6,988 nt of DNA. It comes from Bacteroidales bacterium (GTDB lineage Bacteria > Bacteroidota > Bacteroidia > Bacteroidales > WCHB1-69). Location: positions 1 through 6,988 of the forward strand of contig JAISDH010000392.1 of NCBI GenBank assembly GCA_031264975.1, in the 5' to 3' direction. The position numbers and the translations under genes are program-made. Positions 1 to 6,120 of this stretch are shown here, in pieces. Below the pieces are notes generated by a model, which saw nothing but the letters and a program-made list of their open reading frames with translations, did no database searches and had not been told where the DNA came from. Position 1 is the first letter of the stretch. Each line of letters opens with the position of its first letter.

Positions 1-557
1 TCAATGGAGATGATTTTTACGGCAGAGATTCCTTTGTTACCCTTGTCAATTATCTCAACACATTATCTTTATCCGATACAAGAGCCTGTTCTATGGTCGC
101 TTATTGTCTGGGTAATACGCTATCGGAAAACGGGACTGTGTCCAGAGGCGTTTGCACGGTGAATAAAGAACAGTATCTGGAGAAAATAATTGAACATACG
201 AAACTAAGCCGCTGCGGGGATAAAATTATTAACCAAAATAGCGACCAGTCGCAATCAGAGTTAAACCCGAATGTTCCGGTATCTATGAACTTCTGGGGAT
301 TTCATCCTGCTATTTTTGCTTATATTGAGAATCTGTTTGTCGATTTTCTGCAAAAGCAGATTCAAGATACCCGTTCGGAATTTTATATTCCCTCTGTTAT
401 TGACAATTTGATACGGCAGGATAAAATACGGGTGAAGGTTTTGCAAACAAATGCACAATGGCATGGAATAACCTATCAGGAAGATCGTCAACCGGTAATG
501 GATAAGTTTAAAGAAATGGCGAAAGCCAATATATATCCTTCTGTATTATGGCAATAA
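1..557 (+). CDS. Nucleotidyltransferase family protein (NTP-transferase fold), 3' part only
   Basis: The frame is open from base 3, with no start codon needed before the window edge, so the N-terminal part (including the expected glycine-rich nucleotide-binding loop) is missing. 184 residues are visible. They begin with NGDDFYG, the family's acidic metal/nucleotide-binding motif (usually N-A-D-D-F-Y-G; Ala is Gly here). Further on come CLGNTLSENGTVSRGVC, PVSMNFWGF, a SEFYIP segment and a C-terminal WHGITYQEDRQPV block, all typical of the roughly 300-residue Bacteroidales nucleotidyltransferases related to GlmU/RmlA-like enzymes. Such enzymes transfer a nucleotide from an NTP to a sugar phosphate in the cytoplasm; the substrate cannot be read from the sequence. 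An ATG at base 93 is internal, not the start. The stop codon lies inside the next gene (10-base overlap), so the two are probably one transcript. The family call is firm; a role in amino-sugar or MurNAc recycling is only a hypothesis from the neighbour. Confidence 0.85.
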   Translation, partial: NGDDFYGRDSFVTLVNYLNTLSLSDTRACSMVAYCLGNTLSENGTVSRGVCTVNKEQYLEKIIEHTKLSRCGDKIINQNSDQSQSELNPNVPVSMNFWGFHPAIFAYIENLFVDFLQKQIQDTRSEFYIPSVIDNLIRQDKIRVKVLQTNAQWHGITYQEDRQPVMDKFKEMAKANIYPSVLWQ

Positions 558-1297
558 AAAATAAATGGATATTGTTTTTTGCTATTCCGGTTGTATTTTC
601 CTGCAATCAGAAAAAATCGCTGCCTTTACGACAAACGTCTGAAGAATTGGCAATAGAACTTCCCGTTGCTCAACCTTCTCCCGTGATTGCAAAACCGGAA
701 ATGTGTTTGGCAATGGAAAAAATGGGCTTGATAGACGTTCGCACGATAGACCCGACTATTCGTGTGGTATTGCCTTATGCGTCAAACGATAATTTTACCA
801 AACAGATACTGTATGAAAGTTCTCAATATGCCTACCTTCAACCGGAAGTGGCGGAAATGCTGGCGAAAGCGTCGCAGTTGTTGCGGGAAAAACATCCCAA
901 ATACCGTTTGCTGGTATGGGACGCCGCTCGTCCTTTGTCGGTACAACAGAAAATGTGGAATATTGTCAAAGGAACGCCTGATAATATCTATGTGGCAAAT
1001 CCCGCTAAAACAGGATTGCATAACTATGGAACCGCTGTAGACGTTACGCTTACCAATGATTTGGGTATTGAGTTGGATATGGGTACTCCATACGATTTCT
1101 TTGGATTGGAAGCTCAACCCGCTCACGAAAAACAAATGATTAAGCAAGGAAAATTGACCCAAACGCAATTAGATAATCGTCTTCTGTTACGAAGCGTGAT
1201 GAATCAGGCGGGATTTATTACCTATCAAAGGGAATGGTGGCATTTTAATGCCTGTTCGCTCTCCGAAGCAAAATCAAAGTATAAAGTAATTCCATAA
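548..1297 (+). CDS. ddpX: D-alanyl-D-alanine dipeptidase (VanX/DdpX, peptidase M15D), predicted lipoprotein
   Basis: A 249-residue protein predicted to cleave D-Ala-D-Ala, or a related D,D- or L,D-dipeptide, with a zinc ion. Residues 1-19 form a lipoprotein signal: Lys4 and Lys6, a hydrophobic core, and a VFSC lipobox ending at Cys19. The residues after Cys19 (NQKKS) are not the acidic pattern linked to surface export in Bacteroidota, so a periplasm-facing lipoprotein is likely. The catalytic domain has all the family hallmarks: WDAARP at 124-129 (Arg128 matching the VanX substrate-site Arg), zinc ligands His158 and Asp165 in GLHNYGTAVD, and EWWH at 229-232 giving catalytic Glu229 and zinc ligand His232. 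Spacings match VanX. The start overlaps the upstream gene by 10 bases (ATGGCAATAA) and puts the signal peptide at the N-terminus; the next Met is residue 52, so this start is secure. There is no vanH/vanA-type ligase or dehydrogenase nearby, so wall turnover or nutrient use is more likely than vancomycin resistance. Confidence 0.9.
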   Translation: MAIKNKWILFFAIPVVFSCNQKKSLPLRQTSEELAIELPVAQPSPVIAKPEMCLAMEKMGLIDVRTIDPTIRVVLPYASNDNFTKQILYESSQYAYLQPEVAEMLAKASQLLREKHPKYRLLVWDAARPLSVQQKMWNIVKGTPDNIYVANPAKTGLHNYGTAVDVTLTNDLGIELDMGTPYDFFGLEAQPAHEKQMIKQGKLTQTQLDNRLLLRSVMNQAGFITYQREWWHFNACSLSEAKSKYKVIP

Positions 1298-1381
1298 CAA
1301 CTGCGCCGATATAAAGTGTTTCTTACAGTGAGAGATTTGAAGGGGAGAAAAATATTTTCCGAATTATCAAAGAAATTATTA

Positions 1382-1389
1382 TACTTTTG
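1382..1389 (+). promoter_or_regulatory. Bacteroidota-type -7 promoter box upstream of the CPBP protease gene
   Basis: TACTTTTG fits the Bacteroidota sigma-ABfr -7 consensus TAnnTTTG and lies 28 bases before the ATG at 1418, implying a short leader of about 20 bases. No clear -33 element is seen; TTTTCC at 1355-1360 sits at about the right distance but is a weak match. An identical octamer precedes fabH, which makes chance less likely. The box suggests that this gene is transcribed separately from the dipeptidase gene 120 bases upstream. Confidence 0.55.
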
Positions 1390-1417
1390 CACGAAACTTT
1401 AAAATTAAAAATAGCCT

Positions 1418-2389
1418 ATGTATTTTTTAGAAAACATTTTAAGTAAAAAGAATCCGCTTTGGATGTATGTTGTTACGGTTATTTGCGCTTTTTTGGCAGC
1501 TAATGTTATTGGAGGCATTCCTTTAATAATTGTGGCGCTTATACAGATAACAAATGGAAATATAATTTCCACTGAAGGGCTTTCAAAGATGGATTTTTCG
1601 TCAATGGGTATAAGCGAGAATCTTGTATTGTTTTTGATGCTCATTCCTTTTATCATAGGATTGCTGACGCTTTATTTATGTATCAAATATTTGCACGGAC
1701 GTACGTTTTCAGAAACGGTAAACGGAACAAAAAGGATTCGTTGGAGTCGGATTTTCTCCGGTTTTAGCGTTTGGCTTTTGCTCATGTTTGTTTATTTTCT
1801 TGCATCCTATATGATTTCTCCGGAGAATTTTCTTGTTCAATTTGACGTCAAAACATTTCTCCCGCTTCTTTTTCTTGCAATCATTTTTATTCCCATACAA
1901 ACTACATTTGAAGAATTATTGTTTCGGGGTTATTTGGGGCAGGGAGTTGCTGTGTGGACAAAAAACAGATGGTTTGTTGTTATGATACCTGCCGTACTGT
2001 TCGGATTAATGCATATTATGAATCCGGAAATTTCAACGTATGGAGTATGGGAAACGATGCCGCAATATATTTTATTCGGTCTCATTTTCGGATTTATTGC
2101 CGTATTGGACGACGGAATAGAGCTGTCAATGGGAATGCATGCCGCAAACAACATTTTTGCCTGTCTGTTTGTTACCTATGATAATTCTGCATTAAAAACT
2201 TCCGCCATATTTAAACAGGATGTGGTAAACATGCAAGCAGAAACAATTGTTTTATTAGTAGCCGGATTGCTTGCGATATGGTTTTTTGCAAAAAAATATA
2301 AATGGAATTTATCCGTAATGAATAAAAGAATAAAACCCGTTCAACAAATAAATAAGGAAACATGTACTGAAATGCAAGAAAATGATTAA
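1418..2389 (+). CDS. CPBP family intramembrane glutamic endopeptidase (CAAX protease/Rce1-like, Abi)
   Basis: A 323-residue polytopic membrane protein. The CPBP (PF02517-type) core is intact: EELLFR at 165-170 is the EExxxR motif with the catalytic Glu pair, FGLMH at 195-199 is the FxxxH motif, and HAANN at 241-245 is the HxxxN motif. Hydrophobic stretches near residues 17-42, 67-90, 113-131, 145-162, 185-201, 215-230 and 274-290 suggest seven or eight membrane spans. The C-terminal tail of about 30 residues is charged and cytoplasmic-looking. Members cut substrates within or next to the membrane; bacterial ones are linked to peptide maturation, bacteriocin self-immunity or signalling, but nothing here names the substrate and no bacteriocin gene is visible. 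The start is the ATG 28 bases after the -7 box; no Shine-Dalgarno is seen, which is normal for this phylum. It appears monocistronic, flanked by gaps of 120 and 192 bases. Confidence 0.88.
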   Translation: MYFLENILSKKNPLWMYVVTVICAFLAANVIGGIPLIIVALIQITNGNIISTEGLSKMDFSSMGISENLVLFLMLIPFIIGLLTLYLCIKYLHGRTFSETVNGTKRIRWSRIFSGFSVWLLLMFVYFLASYMISPENFLVQFDVKTFLPLLFLAIIFIPIQTTFEELLFRGYLGQGVAVWTKNRWFVVMIPAVLFGLMHIMNPEISTYGVWETMPQYILFGLIFGFIAVLDDGIELSMGMHAANNIFACLFVTYDNSALKTSAIFKQDVVNMQAETIVLLVAGLLAIWFFAKKYKWNLSVMNKRIKPVQQINKETCTEMQEND

Positions 2390-2526
2390 ACATCCCATCG
2401 TCTTTATTCAACCGGCAGTGATTATATAGCGCTTTAACAGGCTCATACTTATATTAGTTTACTGTCCAATGAATATAGAGTTTACATTGGGTTGTAGTAT
2501 TTTCTTATTTATACAAATAATTATTG

Positions 2527-2534
2527 TACTTTTG
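2527..2534 (+). promoter_or_regulatory. Bacteroidota-type -7 promoter box upstream of fabH
   Basis: TACTTTTG, identical to the box at 1382-1389 and matching TAnnTTTG, lies 47 bases before the fabH ATG. A T-rich stretch around 2500-2504 is at a suitable distance for a -33 element but is not a convincing match. The box lies in a 192-base gap with no gene, so fabH probably heads its own transcript, which may continue into the prenyl synthase and permease genes. Confidence 0.55.
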
Positions 2535-2581
2535 TTTTTCAAATTTTGACTGTAAAATTGATTATAAAAAAGAATAGATAT

Positions 2582-3580
2582 ATGAATAAAGTTCATGCCG
2601 TAATAACAGGAATAGCAGGTTATCTTCCCGATTATATATTAACCAATGAAGAACTTAGCCACATGGTAGATACAAGCGACGAATGGATTATGACTCGTAT
2701 TGGTATCAAAGAACGCCATATTCTAAAGGAGCCGGATAGTGGTTCTTCCGACCTTGCGGTAAAGGCAATTGAAAAATTATTGGAAAAAACCAATACCCAC
2801 AGGGATGAAATTGATTTTATCCTCTGTGCAACCGTTACGCCTGATATGCAATTTCCGGCTACCGCCAATATCATTGCAGATAAAGTAGGGATTCTTAACG
2901 GATTCGGATATGATATTAATGCCGGTTGTTCCGGTTTTCTGTATGCGCTTGCGAGCGCGTCCAAGTGGGTTGAATCGGGGAGTTGCAAAAAGATTATTGT
3001 TGTCGGTACTGAGAAAATGTCGTCGATTGTTGATTATACCGACAGAGCAACCTGTCCTATTTTTGGAGACGGCGCCGGCGCTGTTTTGCTGGAACCAACA
3101 ACGGAAAAACTGGGTGTTATGGACTGTATCTTGCATTCGGACGGGTCAGGTCGAAAATACTTGCACCAAAAAGCAGGCGGCTCTGTCAAACCTGCAAGCC
3201 GCGAAACAGTGGATGCAAAAGAACATTTTATCTACCAGGAAGGACAGGCTGTTTATAAACATGCCGTTTTTCGGATGTGCGAAGTCAATAAGGAGATTTG
3301 CGACAACAACAACCTTACCGACAATGATGTTAATTGGTATGTTCCTCATCAGGCGAACAAGCGCATCATAAATTCTCTGATAGAAAAACTGCAAATTGAC
3401 CCAGCGAAAGTAATGATAAATATTGAACGATTCGGTAATACAACAGCTGCCACGCTCCCGCTGTGCCTGTGGGAATGGGAAAGTAAAATGAAAAAAGGAG
3501 ACAATGTCATCCTGTCCAGTTTTGGCGCCGGATTCACATGGGGCGCTATCTATCTGAAATGGGGATATGATTCCAAATAA
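2582..3580 (+). CDS. fabH: Beta-ketoacyl-[acyl-carrier-protein] synthase III (KAS III)
   Basis: A 332-residue enzyme that condenses an acyl-CoA (typically acetyl-CoA) with malonyl-ACP to start type II fatty-acid synthesis in the cytoplasm. The catalytic triad is complete: Cys116 in NAGCSGF, His256 in VPHQAN and Asn286 in ERFGNTT. The His-to-Asn spacing of 30 equals that of E. coli FabH (His244/Asn274). DEWIMTRIGIKERHI near residues 34-48, GDGAGAVLLEP, and the C-terminal SSFGAGFTWGA glycine motif are also family standard. The ATG at 2582 is preferred over an in-frame TTG at 2546, because the 12 extra residues are lysine-rich and non-homologous and MNKVHAVITGIAGYLPDY matches the usual N-terminus. 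The gene is not next to rpmF, plsX or other fab genes here, so it could be a second KAS III copy. Primer chain type (straight or branched) cannot be told from sequence alone. Confidence 0.93.
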   Translation: MNKVHAVITGIAGYLPDYILTNEELSHMVDTSDEWIMTRIGIKERHILKEPDSGSSDLAVKAIEKLLEKTNTHRDEIDFILCATVTPDMQFPATANIIADKVGILNGFGYDINAGCSGFLYALASASKWVESGSCKKIIVVGTEKMSSIVDYTDRATCPIFGDGAGAVLLEPTTEKLGVMDCILHSDGSGRKYLHQKAGGSVKPASRETVDAKEHFIYQEGQAVYKHAVFRMCEVNKEICDNNNLTDNDVNWYVPHQANKRIINSLIEKLQIDPAKVMINIERFGNTTAATLPLCLWEWESKMKKGDNVILSSFGAGFTWGAIYLKWGYDSK

Positions 3581-3630
3581 TTATTCGTTTTCAAATTGAA
3601 TCAATACATATTTTTATATTTATACAATAA

Positions 3631-4611
3631 ATGATTTCGTTACAACAAATTTTTGCGCCCATTAGAGCAGAAATGGATTCGCTGAATGATTATTATCAAA
3701 AGGTACTTTCTGATAAACATTCTGCTTTGAAAAGGGTTCTTTCAGTGGAGGCGTTGCTTGAAGGGAAAAAACTTCGTTCGGCTATGGTTTTTCTTTGTGC
3801 GGGTATCTCCGGACAAATTAACAATCGAACCAAAGCATCTGCCTTTGCGTTGGAATTGTTACATTATGCTTCCCTTATCCATGACGATGTGATTGATAGC
3901 GGGGCTACGCGTCATAAGCATCACACGTTGAACCACGTTTTTGGGGATAAGGTTGCCGTTTTAACCGGAGATTATTTATTGGCTGAATGTATCCTTTTTA
4001 TTGCCCGGGAAAATTATCCCGAACTTTTAACGACGGTAACTTCCATTGCAAAAACGATGGTAAACGGAGAGTTACTTCAATTGGTCAAAAAACGAAAAGG
4101 TTGTCTTTCCGAAAAGGATTATATGGAAATAGTTCAATGTAAAACGGCTGTCTTCATTGCCGCCTGTTTTAAAATGGGCGTAACTTCTGCCGTTTCGAAT
4201 ATGGATATGGAAACGGTTAATCAATGGAAAAAGGTAGGGGAGAAGGTAGGCGTTATTTTTCAGTTGAAAGACGATATGCTGGATTATCAATCCTGTCATT
4301 CCTTGCGAAAAGACGAGTACAAAGACATCAAAGACCACAGAATGACATTGCCTTTTATCTATGCCTTTCAACAAACGCCCAAATCGGAAAAAGAGAAACT
4401 GTTAGACCTGTATCTCTCTCACGGGGGAACTCAAAAGGAAATACAAACCATTATCCGTATTGTAAAAAGGCGGGGGGGATTGGATTATGCCAATGAGGTG
4501 ATTAATAGGTTATCCATGAAATGTGTTGATTTTATCCAGCGTCAGGAAAAGAGCGATTACAGGGAAGCGCTTTTGTTGCTTATTCAATTTATGCGGGAGC
4601 GAAAATATTAA
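3631..4611 (+). CDS. Trans-polyprenyl diphosphate synthase (IspA/IspB-like, polyprenyl synthetase family)
   Basis: A 326-residue all-alpha prenyltransferase that adds isopentenyl diphosphate units to an allylic diphosphate. The first aspartate-rich motif is DDVID at 85-89 and the second is DDMLD at 214-218, within GVIFQLKDDMLDY. GKKLRSAM (45-52), GDYLLAE (113-119), GELLQ (146-150) and KTAVFIAACF (171-180) are also recognisable. The residues four and five before the first Asp are Ser81 and Ala80; small residues there usually allow long products, so a menaquinone side-chain (C30-C45) synthase is plausible. Oddities: the usual Arg-Arg-Gly after the first motif is Arg94-His95-Lys, GKRLRP lacks its proline, and the loop after the second motif (normally GKxxGxDIxEGKxTLP) reads RKDEYKDIKDHRMTLP. 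It lies 50 bases after fabH with no clear promoter between them and 4 bases before the permease start, so probably one operon. Exact chain length is unknown. Confidence 0.9.
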   Translation: MISLQQIFAPIRAEMDSLNDYYQKVLSDKHSALKRVLSVEALLEGKKLRSAMVFLCAGISGQINNRTKASAFALELLHYASLIHDDVIDSGATRHKHHTLNHVFGDKVAVLTGDYLLAECILFIARENYPELLTTVTSIAKTMVNGELLQLVKKRKGCLSEKDYMEIVQCKTAVFIAACFKMGVTSAVSNMDMETVNQWKKVGEKVGVIFQLKDDMLDYQSCHSLRKDEYKDIKDHRMTLPFIYAFQQTPKSEKEKLLDLYLSHGGTQKEIQTIIRIVKRRGGLDYANEVINRLSMKCVDFIQRQEKSDYREALLLLIQFMRERKY

Positions 4612-4615
4612 TCTC

Positions 4616-5698
4616 TTGATACGTTTTATTTTTAGAAGGACGGCTTATGGTTTTTTGGTAATGGGGGGCGTCATTACAGTTATCTTTTTGCTTTTTGCGG
4701 TATTACCCGGCGACAGCGCCATGATGACCATGGGGCAACGTTCTGACGTCAGTTCGGAGGAAGCCGTACGCAAAGAACTCGGATTGAATCTTCCTTTGGC
4801 AACTCGTTATGTGAATTATTTGAATGACGTTTCTTTCTTATCTCTTCATAATCGCATAAATACCCAAAGCATTTTTTATCTGGACACAAATAAATACAAT
4901 GCGCAGACACTGTTCAAAACAGGCAAGGAAACTGTTTTGGTATTGAAAAAGCCATATTTGGGTCGCTCCTATCAAAGCAAACGGCTTGTCATGGAAATGC
5001 TCAATGAGGCAATCCCCAAAACGGCATTATTGGCGCTTGTTTCTATCTTTTTTGCTATCATAATCGGAATAATACTTGGGATATTGTGCGCTGTTTTCAA
5101 AGACAAATGGTTTGACCGGCTAACGCTTGTAATTTCCGCCATGGGGATGTCTCTTCCGTCTTTTTTTGCGGCGATTTTGTTTGCATGGGTCTTTGCTTTT
5201 TTGCTGGCTGACATTACCGGTTTAAATATGTTTGGAAGTCTGTACACGGTTAGCGATTTTGGAGATGGAGAGTATTTAGATTTGAAGAATCTCCTATTGC
5301 CTGCCATTACATTAGGCATTCGTCCGCTTGCTGTCGTAACGGAACTGATGAGAAATTCTGTTTTAGAGGTAATGTCGCAGGACTATATAAGAACTGCCAA
5401 AGCAAAAGGACTTGGACTGTATAAAATCATCAGAAGTCATGTTGTTAAAAATGCTTTAAACCCTGTTGTTACTGCCATTTCCGGTTGGTTGGCAAGCATG
5501 ATGGCGGGAGCTGTTTTCGTTGAATATGTATTTGACTACAAAGGCGTCGGCGTTATGATTGTAAATGGTTTGGAAAAGTATGATTTCCCTGTTGTAATGG
5601 GTAGTCTTTTATATATTTCCATTATATTAGTCATTATTAATATCCTTGTAGACGTCGTATACGGATTCTTAGACCCCCGCGCAAAAATGAACGGATAA
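4616..5698 (+). CDS. ABC transporter permease, DppB/OppB (peptide/nickel) type
   Basis: A 360-residue inner-membrane permease with six predicted spans near residues 10-29, 134-159, 170-197, 224-241, 282-305 and 328-349. A large periplasmic insert between spans 1 and 2 carries LPGDSAMM and ELGLNLPL, the DppB hallmark (usually GDPA). The cytoplasmic EAA loop QDYIRTAKAKGLG (255-267), which contacts the ATPase, and the ending FLDPRAK are typical of the BPD_transp_1 domain. Start choice: the frame is open further upstream (ATG at 4523), but those 31 codons overlap the prenyl synthase and read as non-homologous sequence. The TTG at 4616 yields MIRFIFRRTAYGFL, the normal family N-terminus, 4 bases after the upstream stop; a GGAG at 4596-4599 is rather far away. 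A rare ATT start at 4607 cannot be excluded. No second permease, ATPase or binding protein follows; instead a repeat-rich non-coding stretch begins. The substrate is unknown. Confidence 0.87.
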   Translation: MIRFIFRRTAYGFLVMGGVITVIFLLFAVLPGDSAMMTMGQRSDVSSEEAVRKELGLNLPLATRYVNYLNDVSFLSLHNRINTQSIFYLDTNKYNAQTLFKTGKETVLVLKKPYLGRSYQSKRLVMEMLNEAIPKTALLALVSIFFAIIIGIILGILCAVFKDKWFDRLTLVISAMGMSLPSFFAAILFAWVFAFLLADITGLNMFGSLYTVSDFGDGEYLDLKNLLLPAITLGIRPLAVVTELMRNSVLEVMSQDYIRTAKAKGLGLYKIIRSHVVKNALNPVVTAISGWLASMMAGAVFVEYVFDYKGVGVMIVNGLEKYDFPVVMGSLLYISIILVIINILVDVVYGFLDPRAKMNG

Positions 5699-5743
5699 AC
5701 TGTGATTCTTTTGATTTAAATGATTATTAATCCCTGCTCATTC

Positions 5744-5771
5744 TGTAATCCTGTGAATCCTGATTCAGACA
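5744..5771. repeat. Left copy of an inverted repeat (AATCCTGATTCAGACA)
   Basis: AATCCTGATTCAGACA at 5756-5771 is the exact reverse complement of 6352-6367. With the flanking bases included, the two 28-base copies agree at about 24 positions. The copy also contains a 9-base-period direct repeat (AATCCTG at 5747 and 5756) and a small palindrome, TGAATC-CT-GATTCA. I recall similar sequences scattered through Bacteroidota intergenic regions, but this is from memory. Confidence 0.7.
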
Positions 5772-5850
5772 AAAAAGGAGACAAGGTGCAAGGAAGAAAA
5801 TAACGGTTAATGATTAATAAGATGCAAGTGTTCCTTGTTTGTTGTTCGCC

Positions 5851-5922
5851 ATGTCCCATAGGGACATCATGTTGGTAGAAAAAGATAAGATTTTCTTTTC
5901 CATCAGCGTGCCGTAGGTACGC
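5851..5922 (+). repeat. Structured repeat unit, forward copy: hairpin - TTGGTAGAAAA - hairpin
   Basis: The unit begins with ATGTCCCATAGGGACAT (5851-5867), a perfect 7-bp stem with a 3-base loop. After exactly 4 bases comes TTGGTAGAAAA (5872-5882), then an A/T-rich spacer, then a second hairpin, GCGTGCCGTAGGTACGC (5906-5922), with a 7-bp stem that includes one G-T (G-U) pair. The same layout, including the 4-base gap, recurs in the opposite direction at 5947-6020. No open reading frame is associated. It could be a dispersed palindromic element, a relic of a small non-autonomous transposon or a structured RNA; the sequence alone does not decide. Confidence 0.7.
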
Positions 5923-5946
5923 TATATAAAAAGATAAAATATACAT

Positions 5947-6020
5947 TTCGTACCTGACGGCACGAAAATAATCATCATCCGGCTTTCTTTTCTACCAATA
6001 TATTGTACCTAACGGCACAA
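5947..6020 (-). repeat. Structured repeat unit, reverse copy: hairpin - TTGGTAGAAAA - hairpin
   Basis: Read on the minus strand, the unit begins with TTGTGCCGTTAGGTACAA (6020-6003). After 4 bases comes TTGGTAGAAAA (5998-5988), then a spacer, then TTCGTGCCGTCAGGTACGAA (5966-5947). Both hairpins share the core GTGCC-loop-GGTAC with the second hairpin of the forward unit. Their outer base pairs differ but remain complementary (GC/GC, TTC/GAA, TT/AA), which is covariation. The inner G-T pair is wobble-compatible only when each unit is read in its own direction, and becomes A-C on the other strand. This favours a directional, possibly transcribed, structure. The two units point toward each other around position 5935. 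Confidence 0.7.
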
Positions 6021-6049
6021 CAAAGGAATTTCCCTCGTTCTATGCGGCG

Positions 6050-6063
6050 TAGTCTCAAGACTA
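6050..6063. repeat. Short palindrome TAGTCTCAAGACTA
   Basis: TAGTCT and AGACTA are complementary arms around CA; in a real hairpin the loop would be TCAA with a 5-bp stem. It sits between the structured repeat units and the terminator-like hairpin. It has no T-run and no gene next to it. It is probably one more small palindromic repeat of the cluster; its role is unknown. Confidence 0.45.
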
Positions 6064-6072
6064 TATCGGTTT

Positions 6073-6094
6073 AAAAGCAAGGCTTCCGCCTTGC
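6073..6094 (-). terminator. Candidate Rho-independent terminator for the minus-strand gene
   Basis: Read on the minus strand, GCAAGGC - GGAA - GCCTTGC (6094-6077) forms a 7-bp GC-rich stem closed by a GNRA-type GGAA loop and is followed at once by TTTT (6076-6073). That is the layout of an intrinsic terminator for transcription coming from the glycosyltransferase-like gene, although it lies about 330 bases past that gene's stop. On the plus strand the stem is followed by AAATAT, so it would not work for the permease gene. It could equally be another dispersed palindrome. Confidence 0.45.
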
Positions 6095-6120
6095 AAATAT
6101 AATGATGATACCTATTGGAT

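Noticed and set aside
782..1168. Minus-strand open frame of 128 codons opposite the dipeptidase gene
   Set aside because: It lies fully inside a gene with complete catalytic motifs on the other strand; it is a shadow frame.
548..1297. Vancomycin-resistance vanX
   Set aside because: The catalytic motifs fit VanX, but no vanH, vanA/B, vanS or vanR gene is nearby, and the protein is a predicted lipoprotein rather than a cytoplasmic enzyme.
2466..2490. Hairpin CCAATG...CATTGG before fabH as a terminator or riboswitch
   Set aside because: It has only a 6-bp stem, a 13-base loop and no T-run; no known riboswitch features are seen.
2910..3371. Plus-strand frame of 153 codons inside fabH
   Set aside because: It is an out-of-frame shadow rich in Arg and Cys; the fabH frame contains all catalytic residues.
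3590..3600. TTCAAATTGAA palindrome between fabH and the prenyl synthase gene
   Set aside because: It is a short AT-rich palindrome expected by chance in AT-rich DNA, with no terminator features.
5716..5946. Minus-strand open frame of 76 codons in the repeat-rich region
   Set aside because: It runs through the inverted repeat and two hairpins, its composition is not protein-like, and no family is recognisable; it is best explained by chance.
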